A DNA stretch of 64,000 bases from Agelaius tricolor (GCA_023055355.1 JALJCS010000012.1:10266501-10330500), one strand, 5' to 3'. Shown: positions 11,101 to 25,804, counted from the first letter of the stretch. Notes: a model not told the origin generated them from the letters alone. Translations and numbers: made by a program.

Positions 11101-12872
11101 TCTTCTTCTGCTCAGCATGTGGAGAGTGTAGGGAATGGACTCCATCTCTTGGTCCTCTGGTGGCCCAGAGCACTCACCGTGTGCTTGAAGGTGATTTTCA
11201 GTCTGGTACTTTCTGATGGCTGTGCAGGGAAGGATGTTCACATCTGGTCTGATCTGGCAGGATAAGCAGTAGCATGGCAAATCGTGGTCTCATATAACTG
11301 CAACACTCAGGCCTGGCTTCAGGGAAAATGTTAATTAGATCGCTTTCCATTTTCAGGAGAAAGAGGAAGAAACTTTTTTGTATATTATAAATGATAGGAC
11401 ATATCAGGAAGATAAATGCAAAGAACAGGAAGTACAGTTGATTAGAAAATTTGAAATTGAAGTATTTTTTTCTAGAGACTTTGATTTTAATAGAAAAATA
11501 TGTTTAAATTCTTGTTTTCATTAAAAATATGAAACGATTTTTGAATGTTGGAGTGCCCTAATATTAATTTTGCAAGTGGAATATCTTTGTTTTTTCCATT
11601 TTGAAATGGATTTTTACCATTAAGCAGGTTTTGCATATTGATTTAAAAACCCAAGAAAATATCACCATTTTTGGTGCTGTTACTCAAGTTTAGGACTTTG
11701 GAATAGGAAAGACTGGAAACATTGTTTCTTTTGGAAACAAGTTGAAAAATGATTACATGATCCACAAAACAAAAAAATCTGATAGGAATTTGAAGCAGCA
11801 GAGCATGACATTGACAGATAAACACCAGGACGGTGGCCAGTGTGGTCTTTCAGAAGAGCTGCCTGTGGGCAGAGTGTCAAAGGACAACATGAATATCAAG
11901 AAAACCCTAAAACAAGCCCTCAGATTCATGAGAACTGGTTGTCTTTGTGACCACACAAAATGATGTGGCTGAAAACTGAGGCGGAAAAAAAATGCTGTGT
12001 GTCATGGCCTGTTCTGTAAGGTAGAAATTATTTTTTTTCAAAAAAAAAGCTCTGTTGCTTTGGACTTTCCTGGTGATTTGGATTGTTATCTCCACCCCTC
12101 CTGTTCTGCTTTTACTCATCATATCATTGGAAACTTAATAGTTGAAGTGATCAACAGGAATATTTAGAAAAGGACAAAATCAGGTAGAAGAAAAGCTGAT
12201 GCAGCAATTTGAACTACCATAAAAGAGAGAAGACATGATACTGAGAAGTTTGTAGCTTGACCCAAAAAATGTGAAATAATGAACAGACTGAATATGCTTT
12301 AGTGGAGGAAGTAAAACTAGAAGGGAGAAGATAAACATTTACTACTGTTAATGGAATTAAGGAAAATTAAGGAATTAATGGAATACAGGAAAACAGCCAA
12401 AGATACTGTTAAAGTTTAAGGCTGACCCAAGGATATTCTGAATAATTAGTAAAATATAAACCCAGTAGGGATTAACTAAGTGGGAAAGAATTTTTGTGTG
12501 TTTTTAGCCCCTCCATCACCCATATTAGTGGCATGGCCTTTGTGAAACTGTCCTCAAGACTGTGATACTGTAGAATCAAGGTATAGTGGATACAAATGTT
12601 TTTACTCTGAAAACAATATAGAGTTTTGGGACAGTTTTTCTGGTTTTGAAAACTTGGTCCATTATTGCCAGTGCACACATGGTGCAGGGGATGATTGCAC
12701 AAGGGCAATGGTGTTAACACGGAGCATGAGACATGATCTCTGGGTCTTGTGTCCCAGACAGAAATAGTTTGCATAAGGTGTTCCTCACTCTCTTCAGAGG
12801 GTTGGAAATGGTCGTGGGAGAGGCCAGGCTGTGCCTCAGCTGTTAGGAGGGAGCTGTTGCTGTGAGGTTGTG
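5181..12872. other. Non-coding tract downstream of the gene
   Basis: About 7.7 kb with no recognisable gene. Composition is mostly AT-rich, with GC-richer patches near 6660-6960, 7340-7760 and 8590-8900 that create short open frames on both strands (up to about 120 codons) without splice context or family signature. A good acceptor at 6774 followed by AATAAA at 6973 is treated as a finding. Between about 8900 and 12800 I see nothing beyond AT-rich single-copy DNA. No transposon was recognised, though old ones may be hidden by divergence. Confidence 0.6.
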
Positions 12873-12875
12873 CCA

Positions 12876-12973
12876 CGGTCACTCGGTGTGTGCAGGGCAC
12901 AGTCAGACGCTCCCCTCACGGGCTCACCTCAGAGGGAACGGCCTCGGCCGCCACCACAGGAGACACGCGGCTC
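12876..12973. other. Isolated CpG cluster
   Basis: Nine CpGs occur within about 100 bases (CCACGG, CTCGG, GACGC, CACGGG, AACGG, CTCGGCCGCC, ACACGCGG), whereas the surrounding tens of kilobases have only a few per kilobase. It could be an unmethylated regulatory element or a remnant of a younger insertion. The longest open frame in the window (12472-12900, minus, 142 codons) begins here, but at GTG rather than ATG. Confidence 0.45.
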
Positions 12974-13224
12974 AGGCCCAGCACCAAAGAACACTGAGAA
13001 AACATCAAAATCAAGGGTTAGCTCTGGGAAAAGGTTCCTTTGTGCTTCAGGGAAGACTTCCTAGCATCATCTGAGAAAGTTTTAAACCCTTTTTCTTGAC
13101 AGTTGTTCTCCAAACTAACAAGGTACCGTGGAATACAAACATCAGTTACCAGAGAGGCCTCATGACTTTGGCCTGTATTTTCTGCTGACTCTGACTCTCT
13201 GGCCCTTCTTTGTAAAGGTGTAAA

Positions 13225-13228
<4 letters not shown>

Positions 13229-13267
<39 letters not shown>
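13229..13267. repeat. 39-base T homopolymer
   Basis: An uninterrupted run of 39 T residues lies between TAAACAAA and AATTTCAAC. On the minus strand it is poly(A) preceded by GTTGAAATT, so a retroposed poly(A) tail is possible, but I see no recognisable source sequence and no clear target-site duplication. The length may be unreliable in the assembly. Confidence 0.85.
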
Positions 13268-13272
<5 letters not shown>

Positions 13273-16200
13273 CAACATTATGCAGTGTGGCAAGGCCTTT
13301 GGTCATGAGCAGGGCTCCTGGTCAGATTGATTTTGGGCAGGGTACTGAGGTAGGCCTGAAAACAGCCATTGGCCCTGGGCTGCCACCATCAAATCAAACT
13401 CCCTGCACACCTGTGACAGCAGCAGCAGGGGAGCTGGCACAGGGACAGGAGCTGAGGCTGGGTGGCTGCTGCAGGCACTGGCCAAAGGACCTGTGTGTCC
13501 ATTGCAGCTGGACCGGGGTGGCCAAGTGTGCTGGTGGTGGGCAGATGCTCATGAGTGCTTCCACGGTAATCTCTGAAATACCCTGGATTTAATTTTTGTG
13601 TCAGGCTGCTTGCTTCTGCAGAGAACAGTTTATGGTGGAGTTTTCTGTTTACGGAGAACTGTTAGGCTGCCCTTTAAAGTGTTTAAATAATATTGTATCA
13701 ACATGGTGCAGACTGATATGTATCTTAGCAACTGTGTCAAGTTCACGGTGGGCTAAAAATCCAAATGGGAATCAAACAATCTGGAGCCTTAAAGCTTAGA
13801 AAGCTGAGAATAAGGAGAAAATTACTAGAGAAAATTTTGGACCCAACCAAGGCAGCCCTTCAGCTTAACACTATGCTTATTGTAGTTAACAAGTACCTTA
13901 AAACTATAATTAAAATGCAATATGCACACAGTATCTCCAAAAATTATAACAAAAAATTACATTTCATGGCAAGAAAAAAAATTTGAAATAACAAAAGTAC
14001 AATTGAAGTTCAAAAGGAATGAAGTCTATATAGAAGAAAAATACTGCTGGTTTTATTTACATTTTACATACCCATTGCTTCGTAAGTCTGGAAAAATCTG
14101 TATTTGAATACCAGTTTGAATGCTGTAGATTTACCCCAAGTGTATGTGAATGAGAATACAGGGTGGAGGTCCTGCATCACCCACTATGCTATTGCAAAAA
14201 GTCATGCAGAAACCAGCATTACAGGGAGTTTACAGGCCTCTGGGTCTGAGACAGGTTAAGTGTGTCATAAATTGTCCCAGAACTAGCAACAGTCACTTGG
14301 CATCACATTCCAATGATCTACATTCATGGTCACCCCATTTATTGTGTGACTATCTCAAGTCATTCCTGAACATACTGTGTGAGCAATTATTTTTGACTTG
14401 AACAGGCTGAATTGGTCCTGTCTGCAGTACCTGAGCTGGGTCTGCAACGCTCCTTACTTTAGAGAATGAAGTTTCCTCCACAAAGCAAATTTCAGCTTCA
14501 AAATGCATCATGTAAGAGTTGTTCAGATTTTCCAAGTACACATCTATCGAGAGATCTGTTGCTTAATTGATGGTTTGTATGAAGCTGATATTTAAAGGCA
14601 TTGTTAGCTAAGCCTTCTAAGTACCTTGAGGATCCTTATGGGTGTGAGAGTTTCTAGTTATCAGGACTTTAACTCACACCTCTCTGCCAGAATTCTTACA
14701 AGGCAGCACTGGACTTCTGTTCATCTGTTTCCTCTTCAAGAACAGTTCTAAGAGAGAATGAAGGAATAATAATGGCCCAAGCCAACACTGACACGGAAGC
14801 TCGTTTAAGGTGTTAATGGTTATGGCCTTGTAGTTCTTGAATGTGCTGGCCAAATCACTGCAGTAAATACCAGGGAGTCTCAAAAAACAGTCTGGGCCCC
14901 TGAGGTTCCAGCCAGGTTTTGAGAAGGGCTGTGCTGTGTGAGAACAAAGCCTTTGTTTTGGCACATGGAGATTAAAGGATCAATTTGGTAAGATGGAGCA
15001 AGAAGGCACAGTTATTAAAGTTAAAAGGATCTTGAACTTGATTCACCACATGATGTGAGGAGGACACAAGGGGTTTATGTGGTTATGCTGCTTCTTGTAC
15101 CGTGTGAACCTCTGAAGAGTGGAGGTCCCATCTAATCTTAAATTACTTTGTCCTTCCCAGTTCTTGTGTCATGCCCGAGATGTGAGATTTCACTGACTCT
15201 GTGTGCTCAGTAACTGAATCTGCCAGCTGATGACTTGAACTTTTCCCAGGAATCACAAGGGACAATCAATACATCTCTGTATTTAAGACATTGAGAGCAT
15301 TTCACCACATGAACTTGAGGATTTTTGGACTATCCCTATGTACTGGGGTATTGCAAGGAGCATTAGAGATGGAAAAGAACACTAACTTAGAAAAAAGGGG
15401 AAACTTATTATTAAGAGTTATTCCTTTGGAAGAGGCTAGATTTATTAAAAATGTAAATTTTGAAGATCTAAATAGAAAAGCAGTGGAGTGATTTCTCAAG
15501 AGCTAATAATCTGTTCCCAGCAAATATTTTAAAATAATTTACTGTGAAATCAATTTTATCAGATGATAAAATCATATGGGTCTCTTCTGTCATGGAAATT
15601 CTCTGAAATTCTTTTTGGGTGAAATAACCTATTTTTCCATGCAAAAAATATGGTTTTGCAGGAAAGAAAATATTTTCCCCTCAGGAAAACTTTGCCTGAA
15701 GAGAGAAAATGAAACCGAGAAGCTCTTTTCCTGTGAATATCTTACAGGGGGATGAAGATGCTGAGTACTCCACAGTCTCACTGCCATTGAAGCCGTCAGC
15801 AAAGGGAGGCAAAAATTTCTGGGAGCTTGGGTTCCCTCTGTCAGCCTAGGCTGTGTTCAGGTCAGTTTTATTCCTGTGAAATTCCAAAGATCCTTTCATG
15901 TAGACAACAGGAAAATTCAATATTGTTCTTCCAAAACATTTTTTTTTTTCCTATAATTCCTTGTCAATAAAGGAGAAAAAGCCACATTTGTAAGTTTTTG
16001 GCCCCTCCAAGAAGGAAGAAATCTTTCAAAACTCTCTACTCTTTTGAAGGAATGGATGTGATTTTCTCAGCTATTCTACTGAAGACCTTCACTGGATTTT
16101 TGTCCAACATCCTGTGGGGATTTTGAAGCAACACACAGGGAGTGTTTTGTGGTGAGATGGAGCATTGAGCCTAGTGCAGGTGCAGCCCTGAGTTTCCAGT

Positions 16201-19200
16201 GGCCCTGGACACAGGATTGTCAATGGTTCAGGATGAAGGAGGCTGCCTACAAGGGCTCTAATCTCTAGTGGAACTTCACAATCAGTATTGTATTCAAATC
16301 TGACAGCTGTCTAGTGAAACCACTTCTGTTAATCAATCCTTGTTTTTTCCACTTGTTCTCCCCTGCTTATCTTTCCTCTGGTTTATCTTCCCTTGATTTC
16401 TGTCACCTTTCTCATTATGGATCACCCCCCTACTTTTCTTTCCATAGAAATTTCTTTCTCGGAGGTGGGAGGACAAGAAATTTGTTATATTCAATCCCAT
16501 TTCCTCCTGATAACAGTATTCTTAACGTTCATGATATCTAAAGATACTGTCAAGATATGAGAGAAGAAAAGAACTGGACAGTGACACCAGCATTCCATCT
16601 GGTAGAGTAAAAAAAAAGTAAAATTAAATGGAACAGCCTGAATGTTTTTGCCAATGATAGTTATAACAACAGCATGCACCATCTTAATAACAATGCTCTT
16701 CTCTCCATGAATGGCAAGGTATTCATATGAATATGTGTACTTATTTTTTTTAATCTAAAATACTTCGATTTAAGGGCCTTGATCCTTTTTGGTCTTTTTG
16801 ATTTCTATTCTGGGATTAATTTTTTTTATTCATTGGAACTGATGCTTACCTGATAGTTTCCAAATGAATAAGAAGTCCTTGGACCTCAAATAACAGCTCA
16901 AACTTTGCTTGAGAAATTCAGGAAAAATCATGGCACGTACACATTTGTCTAAGTCTGCCTGCTCTCCTGCCCAGCAGGTATGAGCTTGATCTGCCTGCAA
17001 TTTTAAATGAAAATTTTTGGTGATTGACTAAAATAATGATTTCCTGAGCAGTATTTCTATTTCAGTAGAGTTTATTGGTATTTTGTAGCAATAACTTTTT
17101 CCATCAGGAGAAAAAGGAAACACATCTATTTCCATCCAGGCTCTACAAGAGGGAAAAAAAAAAAACCAACCTGTGTAGCTGACAACCCTTTATTCTGCTT
17201 TTAGACACTTTTAGAGAGAGTAATGCAGTTTATGTAGCCCATGATGCACTGACATCCAGAGCTTGAAAGAAATATTAATTCTCATTTCAACATTTGTATT
17301 TGACTGCAGATCACAGCTCTGAAGGGGATTTTGTCTCTTGCCCCTCACTTACAGTATTTGACACACCAGGTACTGCATAGAACTCAGTTATTCTGTTACA
17401 AGATAATGTATTTGTTTATCTTGCTTAGCTAGTCTCCTTTAGAAAAACTGCTTCTTTAAATGACTGTTCTGCTCCCAGATGTTGTTTAACATTCAGCTTC
17501 CCTCCTTGGCTTGAACCATAATGCAATTTTCTCATTTGTTTTGAGATTAGCTATGGTTACAATATTTGACTTCAGCATTTTGAATACTTTGGAGTTAAAT
17601 AGCATTTAAATCCAAGATTAATCATGTTGGGTTTTGCTATTAAATAAAGAGTCCATCTGCTAAAAGTACTTTGAGTTGAGTAGTTTCAAGTATTAACAGC
17701 AAGGCATTTAAAGTTGAGCTTGCTTAAATTCTATTGTTTGAATCAAAACCCTTTCACTTCCTTTATACTTGCTATCAGAATGCAATACAATATTTAGAAG
17801 AATGTTTTGTCCAATTTTATTAGTCACAAAGATATAACAAGATGGCATTCTACTTTTTCATTCAGCACCTGGAAAACTTTCATTTAAACTTACCAAAATA
17901 AATTATTTTTCATTCTTCCTGAAATGTTTCAAATGCAAACAAACACTCAAAACCAACCCAGTGTTGCTGTCCTGTTGGTTTTCACTTTGTCCATGCCTGG
18001 TCACTGGACAGCCTGTGCTTGAGTCATGGGAATTCTGTGCTGACAAAACACCCCTGCACCTTTCTCAGTAGTAACACTTGGGCTGATGCTTCCAAACAGA
18101 AATGACAGTCAGAACGTGGGCTTTCCTGATTTCATGGAGACTCAAGATGTGACTAGATATCGTTCTCATCTCTTATCTCTAGGTTGTGGACAAAGCCACT
18201 GAGTTATACTCTCTGGAGAGCACTGCAAGGATGTAAGGATACTTTGGATCTGGTGAGCATCTTTGGGAAGGCGGTATCCAATTGTCATGTTTTTGGGGTT
18301 TTTTTTAGTGGAATTTGGATTGGAAATTCATGTCAAGCAGTTATTTTACATTGAATTTTGTAATATTTTTCTCTGAAAAGAGTAAATTCTGCCTTAAGCA
18401 AATTTATGTAAATCTTGGCTATGTATTTATTGGGAAAGATTTCCCAGTGTTCTTGGAGGAACTGGGAGACCTCACCTTGAGTGAAGCCTGTGGCCAAGCA
18501 ACGTCTTCTCTGAAAATACCTGTTGAAGGCACTGTTTCAGGGAGGACAAAATATGTGATACAATGCCTTTTCTTTGTCAACATCAAACTCTCTTCATGTT
18601 CTCTCTATCAGTTAGGGAGTTTTATGTCCCTGCAGTGAAAGATATCCCTGACTAGTAGTGTTCTCCTTATTTTCATTCTTCCCTTATCATAAGGGGTTTT
18701 TTTCCATTATATCCTATTTTCAGACTTGTTTTTTCGCCTCCCCTCTCTCCTTCTTTTTAACATACTAAGGGATTAAGAAAGAGAGGGTAGTAGATGAATT
18801 CCTGAGACCAGAGATTTCAAGATTTGATTCCTATAATGCAAAATACTTTCATCTCCAATTAAAAGGAATAATGAATGAATCTGTTTTAAACACAAATTCA
18901 GTCACCAAATTATTTCCTTTTACCTATGCTACTGTGGTTTAAAATTTTCATATAACACTGGATCTAATGGAAACTCTCCTCTGAATGACTAGGAGCAGAG
19001 TCTTAGGATACTGTAATTTAAAATTAAAAAAATCATTACAAAATTTAATTTTGAGGTAAGACATGGCTCATGTAAAGTTTTCTGCTTCATTTTAGAAGCT
19101 GCTAGTTAATTAGGAAAAAGGTGAAGAAACTTCATGCTCTATTGCATAACTATTTCTGTATCTTTTAAGGAATTTTTGACATCTAATACACAAACAGGTA

Positions 19201-19289
19201 ATCAAGTATTGCATCACTCTAACCAATACTCTAAGTTCAAGAATCAGTCAAAAATAATTTCTTATCTTTGTGGGCTTAAAGTCACACAA

Positions 19290-19307
19290 ATATATATATA
19301 TATATAT
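19290..19307. repeat. (TA)n microsatellite
   Basis: An alternating TA run of about nine units followed by CTATTTTTT. Confidence 0.8.
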
Positions 19308-22300
19308 CTATTTTTTATGCAACAGAGCAAATGTGAGGATATGTATGGATATAAACTAAGGCAAGTTGAGTGAACTATATGCATCCTCAGGAAAAAAAAA
19401 GAAAAAAAGTTTAACAGTGTAATTTAAAAAAAAAATCAATATAAAACTTAATTTACTAATCCCTTTCCTTAAGGTCATTGAGTTTTACAGAAACCACAAG
19501 GCTGTAGTTACAATTATATTTCTATATAAAATGCATTAAATATTTACAGTAAATAATTTAAGTTTGTAAGGTAGATATTATTACTCAATGAAGATGCATT
19601 TTAAGAAAAATACAAAGCTACATAATGATTTTAAATAGTGATCAGTTTTGTGTGCCTTCACAAAGTGGATAAATAGTCCTTAAGTTTAATTATTTTTCTG
19701 TTAAAGATGAACATAGCACATAAAAAAAAAAAGAGAGAAAAATAATATGCAGTGACATTTACTGTGTGGGTCAGAAGAGAGTTTACTTCCTCAAAATCTT
19801 CTAGATCACTGTAAGTCTAAGACCTATTTAATTACTCAGGAATTTCAAAAATACTAATGGAAATTATGAAAGTGAGATATGTGTCAAATTTTTATTTTTG
19901 GCTATTATGTTACTGAAATTTTGTCACAGTTAACAAACTGGGAGACATTTTCTTGTTTAATTTTCAGTCCTAAGCAATAAGTAGCCTGACCATCAGAAAT
20001 TTTAGTTGGTGAAACACAACCAGTGCCTAAATCCCAGCAATCCAAAAAAACAGGATAGAAGGTTTGCTGATCCGGAGGCTTTTCCAGGCAGTTTGGTCTG
20101 GTCATTGCTCTTTATGGATGGCTGAGTCCTGACTTGCTTCAGAAATTGAAGTTTTCTTAAATTATGGCAGACTCATAAAAACAGTTGTGTATATATTTAT
20201 ATATACATACGTAATTGTAATGGGTATGTGTTTGTGTCAGGATGGTGAAGAACTGCATTTGCTTACACTTCCCCTTAGCAGTTTTGTTAAACCTGCTCTG
20301 CAAAAGTGGAGCTACAAAGCCAAAGTCTCAGTTTCTGAGAAATGGTGGCATTGCACCTGTTTGCTTAAGCTTTAGAATGTACTCAATTCCCACAGATTAA
20401 GTGTTGGGATGGATTTGATATCACAGTCAAATTTTCATGGAAGCTGCATAAAGGTGATGGGTACAGAGCTGAAATCTGGTCCAAGCAAACTCTGCAGCAA
20501 CTGAGGCCTGCCTTGGATGCCTTCCACAGTTTGCTTTTCATTCTACCATCCCAGGGTACAGACAGATTCCTCAGCTCCAGAGGTTAGTTGAATACCAATA
20601 TTACCCTGGCATCCTATCTCAAAAATAATCAGCTGTTTAGTTCTGAGTCTTTTTTTTCTGAGTAGTCTTTTTCCTGGATTTGTGATAATCCATCTGCCAG
20701 AGCCCTATTGTTTTGTGGTTTACCTGAAAAATCTGATTTTTGCATCTTTATGTACCACCTGGCTCACAGGAACAAAACTGAATATGAACTGCAACAAAGA
20801 AAATAGAGTTAGGTTTTTCCTGAAAAATCTTTATTGTAGATGAAACGATTCAGTTCCTTAGGGACTAACTGAATGTTTCTTCTTGTGCTACACTTATCTT
20901 TTATCGAGGCTGGGTTTTTTCTATTATAAATGCCTATTCTAAAATGTGCTGTTAATAAAGTATTTTGAAGAGTACATGAGGGAAGAGAAAAAGTGAGGAG
21001 CTAGTCTTTTCTTTACCTGTGTAAGCCTGAATATTTATAAATTCAAAGAATCTAAAATATTATCAGTGTTATGCTAGAATAACTTCACATCCATAGAATA
21101 CTAAGGCATAAAAAGATACTAACTAAAAATTCTGCATTAAGAAAATTTCAATGCATTGTTATGACTCAAAAAATCAGGAAATTATAACATTAAGATTTGG
21201 TGTTTAACCAAATGTGCTGCCTTCATATTGTCATGACAATACAATCTTTAGATTGTAATAACAGACTGCATGTAGTGCTGCTATTATATCTTATGGGTTC
21301 ATATCTGACAGCCTAATATGCATCTAGAATAGAAAACAACTCTATTTTGTTTGGTTTTTTAATAATATGACATTTTCATGTTTTGACTTGCATACTCTGA
21401 GAGTTTTCAAAATCCAGGGGAAAGATCTGAGCAGAGAAGCCCCTCCCTGGCAAGGTTGGTTACCTGGCACTTTTCCTAGCAGCCCTTGACCAACACTTAC
21501 ATCATGGAGCTAAAAGCAAAGTGTTGCAGTCACCTGTGCACTTCAGGATAAAAAAGGTGCTGTTAGAAAAAATATTTGGGAAAAGTCTTTCAGAATTGTG
21601 AGTGCTGTTTATGGAACCTGCTATTAGAACTCCAGCATATACCAGGGCTAGCCACAAAATATCCAATGTAACCACAGGTTCTGCCTGCACTTGGAAATGA
21701 AAATACTGGTGATAAATTGTTGGTAAAAGTTTTCTTAGGAAAAAGATTTACCTCATCTTCTGAATTTTATGCTAGCAAAGGATCTGCAGAGTTATGCTGT
21801 GATAAAGGTTGGGCTTTGTATTTGGAGATGACAGATGTTTAGTGCATTATCAGAATTTTAGACCAGTTCTTTTTGGCTATATTTTCTGTCTCTTGTATTG
21901 TTCAAGATGCAGTCATGAACTGAAAAATTTCTCCAAGTCACTTCTGCACAATTTTGGCCCAGGACAGGATGCTGTGTTTAAATTGCATTTAAACCCTGGC
22001 TGTTAGTGCTGCTTTATTGCTGTGCCAGCACAGAATCCTGGGCTTCTTTCCTTTCCTGTGCTACATGAATTTTACCTTCCAGGAATTTTACCTTTACCAG
22101 CCCCTGGAATCAGCTACATCCACCTGCTGAGAGTAGCTTTACCCAGCCACGAAGTGTCTATCCAGGTGCACTCTAAGATCCCAATATGCAGTGAGAATAT
22201 GCTACTAAATAAATAAACCTGGCTTGTTCTTTTGCACAGGCTCTAACTCCCTCTTTCCCTGAGCAGAGATCAGAAGGAAGTCACTTAAATCCAGTGAAAC

Positions 22301-25300
22301 CCAGACTCCCAAGTGAAATGAAATAGACTTGGGATAAGTTTTGCAGAGTAAAAAAAATGTACCTTTTTACCATGTACCCTTGAGGGCTGTAGCAAATATG
22401 TTACATTTAATGTAGTGCTTTTATGAGCTGAGAACATAGCCTGCTGAATTTTTTCATCTCTGATTATTTAAGACTGTATCATATCTGAACTTCTACTTTC
22501 AGTGAGATCTGCTATGATTACTCTGGGGATGTGAAAGCCAAAGCACAGACTTTATCACAGGGCTGTTTTAAATAAATATTTAGTTTGATTTGGTGGTTTT
22601 CTTTTGCCTAACTATCACCACCTGTTTAGCATCTTCTCCCATAATAAACCAATTAGTCCTAAGTTAATGAGGGAGATGCTGAGTTTTGGGGAAACTGGTA
22701 AAAATTTCTGGGGAAGGGAGAAATTCCTGCTCGTGGGAGAAAAGCAGGATCTTCATTCTTGGGTGACAAATACAGTGAAAACCTGGTAAGTCTGTTGGGA
22801 CATACTTCCCACACCGGTGGCATTTTTCTGTCTTGTCTTGACAGAAACAGAGGAAGTAACAGGGTCTACTGGATTTGCATGGGATTACCAGTATTGGTGA
22901 GCAGAAGTGGAACACAATTAAAAGTGCTCTTCTCATAGGGGGTTTATTTGGCAGACTTTCTGCCTCTCCACCTTACTCCAACCCAGTCTTGCTCTCTTGT
23001 GTCTGTTCTTCCTTCCCATATGAACAATCCACTAGTGAATCCTCCCTCAATGAGAGCCTGCAATTGAGAAGCTGAGGTGTGCAGGAAGCACAGATCACTC
23101 TCTGATGGGAAGGGTCTAACAACTGCTGAATATTTCCTGCATTCCCCATTACTGTGTTTAGGCACTCCTTGCACACATTTTTTAGTGCTTTCTTGTCTCT
23201 AGCTTCCAGACAACTCCCTGTACAGTTTCAATCTTTGGGAGTATACATGGTCTCCAACCATGGATGGTTGTGAAGAAGCCAAAGCATGTCCAATCACTCT
23301 CCAGACAATGTGGTGGGAGCTTTCTGGAGGATAAGTCAGCTGTGGCAAAGTAGAATGACTCAGCCATAGTTTTAACCACTAAGGATTGTATAGCTACGTT
23401 TTTCAGACAAGAAAAGCTAGACAGTAAATCAGATGCATTTTTAAACCACAGAGCAGAATGAAAGTGGTGGTTATGATACAAGCTGTTTTATCACCCTAGC
23501 AATTTTCCAGTGGTCTCAACTATAATTTTAGTAAATCCAGCTGTGGTGTTTAGTAAAAAAAAAAGTGGGGTTTTGGGTTTTTTTTGCTTTTTAAATTTTT
23601 GTTTTCTTTAATTGACTGACTTTTCACATACTGTAAAAGGTTGGGGTGAATGGAAAAGGTTGATTCATTTCTCTGAAAGCTCTACCTGCCTCTTTAAAAG
23701 CAATATTTTGTTGTCCCTTTGTCCTGAAGTTGGCAATTTTTCTGTAACAATCTGTATCTTGTGGTCTAAACCAGCCTTATTCCAGCAAAGGGAGGCAGGA
23801 TTGGCATCTTTGAACTAGAGACATAGATGTAGCAAGGTTGTTTTTTTATAATCCCAGAGCATACTTTTTACAAGCCTGCTCTTTAATTGTGGTGAACATG
23901 ATGGCCAGCCTCCCTTCAGAGTACTCTTCCAGGGAGCACATCTTTTTATTTTTGGCTGGGAAATGAGAGGGTGGCTTGGCAGGGAACAGCATTGCTGGAA
24001 CTCACCCGGCCCTGCCAGCAGTGGCTCCCAGATGTTTGTAGGATTTTTTCTGAAGCCATGAAGCCTAAGAGAATAAGACAGGCAGGATCTGTGGGCTGAA
24101 TTAATAATTTTTATTAGATTGATATTCTTGGAAAAAGATATATTTCCAGGTACTCAGCCCGTCTTCATGTATGACATTGTGTTCTGCATGGTCTGCCATG
24201 GGCTGACAGGTTGAGTGCCTGCCATTTACTTTGCTTTTCCCAGCTTTCTTTTTTCCCCCTGTTCTTCTAGTAAAGGCTATTACCCCTTCCTCCAAATGCT
24301 GACTCTATAATATTGAGCCTTCAGCAGGTGGCAGAAACTAAACTGATCTGGATTGCTTCATCACAAACCTGAGGTGGAACAAGTCAGAGGTGGCCCATCC
24401 TGAAATAAGGAAGAGTGTGTTTGTGTGTTTCTATCCTCCTAAGTCCAGGATTGATTTCTCACTGTATGCTCTGCCCATGCCAAAGGCCCTGCAGGGTGAC
24501 AGAGGCTGTAATTGAAAGAATGAGGTCATTGGGCAATATGGACTTAGAGAGGTTTGCTAGAACAGTCCTTAGCTGCTTGCATACCTTTTGGACAGATTTG
24601 GGAGTTTTTTCCCCTTTTCCTTGACACTGGCTGTTGTTTTACAACAGGTCCCTCAGTCAATTTCTTGCACAATCATACTGGAGCTGAACAATGACAAAGA
24701 ATGCTATAGAAGTAATGACTTGAAGTATCTTTCTCTTCAAACTCCTAACAGTTTAACCAATACCTACTAGAAACACCAACATGCATATTACAATGATTTC
24801 TTAACTTCTGAATATAACTATATGAATATCCAAAGTATGCCTAGAAAGTGTAAATAGTATTATTTTTATGATTTGCCTCTTCTTAATCCAGTACATTTTC
24901 CCATATGGTTCTTTCCTGAACAGCAAAATCTAATGAAATGAACTTTAATTGAGAATGTCTAATTTGGCTCTGCAGAAACCTTGCAATGCAGTTGCCAAGT
25001 GTTTCTGCTCATGGTCAGCCACTCCTCACTCCAGTATATAATCCTTAGGAGATGAATAAGAAGTTTCTTGAAAGGTATTAATTTCCTGGGTCCTGTTTGG
25101 GCCTGCTAAAAGACCTCTCACTAATTATCAAAGAGTCATGCAATCCTGCTGAATTACAGTGTAAAACATTACACCTGTGAAATGCTCTGCCAGATAAGTC
25201 TCTCAAGTATAACTGAATGTATCAGTGTCAAAGTTAGCTTTGTCTGTGATGAAGTAAAAAGCTTTGTATCATGTGCAATATTTCTTTAAGTGTACCCACA

Positions 25301-25804
25301 GCTTGCCACTTAAATTAACCACACCCAGCTGTGTGTGCCAACCTCAGCACCTGCGTCCACTTAGGAGCCCTGGAGTTAGGCTTGTTAAGGGTGATGAGGT
25401 TCAGCTGTTCTGGGAGTGGTCCCATCACCCAGGCACTGCACAAAAGGAGCCCAGGGAGCTCCTGAGGCTGCTTTTGGCTTGGAGTGAGAGTGCAGTCAAC
25501 ACGGGTGCCTTGGAGGTGAGGAGGGCTGGGAAGTTTTGTGGTGCAGTTTAGAAGAATATCACAGGTGTGTTTCTCTCAAATGTGGTAAGCTAAAAATCTC
25601 CTTTTCATTGCTAAGACATCTTTCTTTCCTCTTTAAGAGAAGGCAGCAGTTGTGGACTGAGAACCAAGTAATTATTTCCAGAACAAAGGGGACATGGCTT
25701 AAGGTATCTGGAAAGCTGTGTGTAAAGTCAGAGACCTTTCAAGGTGTCTTCCTATCTAAAAGCCAGTATTACATATATCTATACTTTGGATTTAGTATTC
25801 ATTG

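Noticed and set aside
11178..11297. Minus-strand 120-base segment between TGTTGCAG and CACACG|GTGAGT, considered as an exon
   Set aside because: The donor is good but the acceptor lacks a clear pyrimidine tract, and the only long frame does not stay open across the segment.
12472..12900. 142-codon minus-strand frame as a gene
   Set aside because: It starts at GTG, its first ATG lies far inside, it shows no family signature, and it overlaps a GC-rich patch where stops are rare. Kept only as part of a low-score finding.
22604..22790. Short open frame ending at a CTG|GTAAGT donor
   Set aside because: The frame stops at the donor itself (TAA inside GTAAG) and the upstream acceptor is weak.
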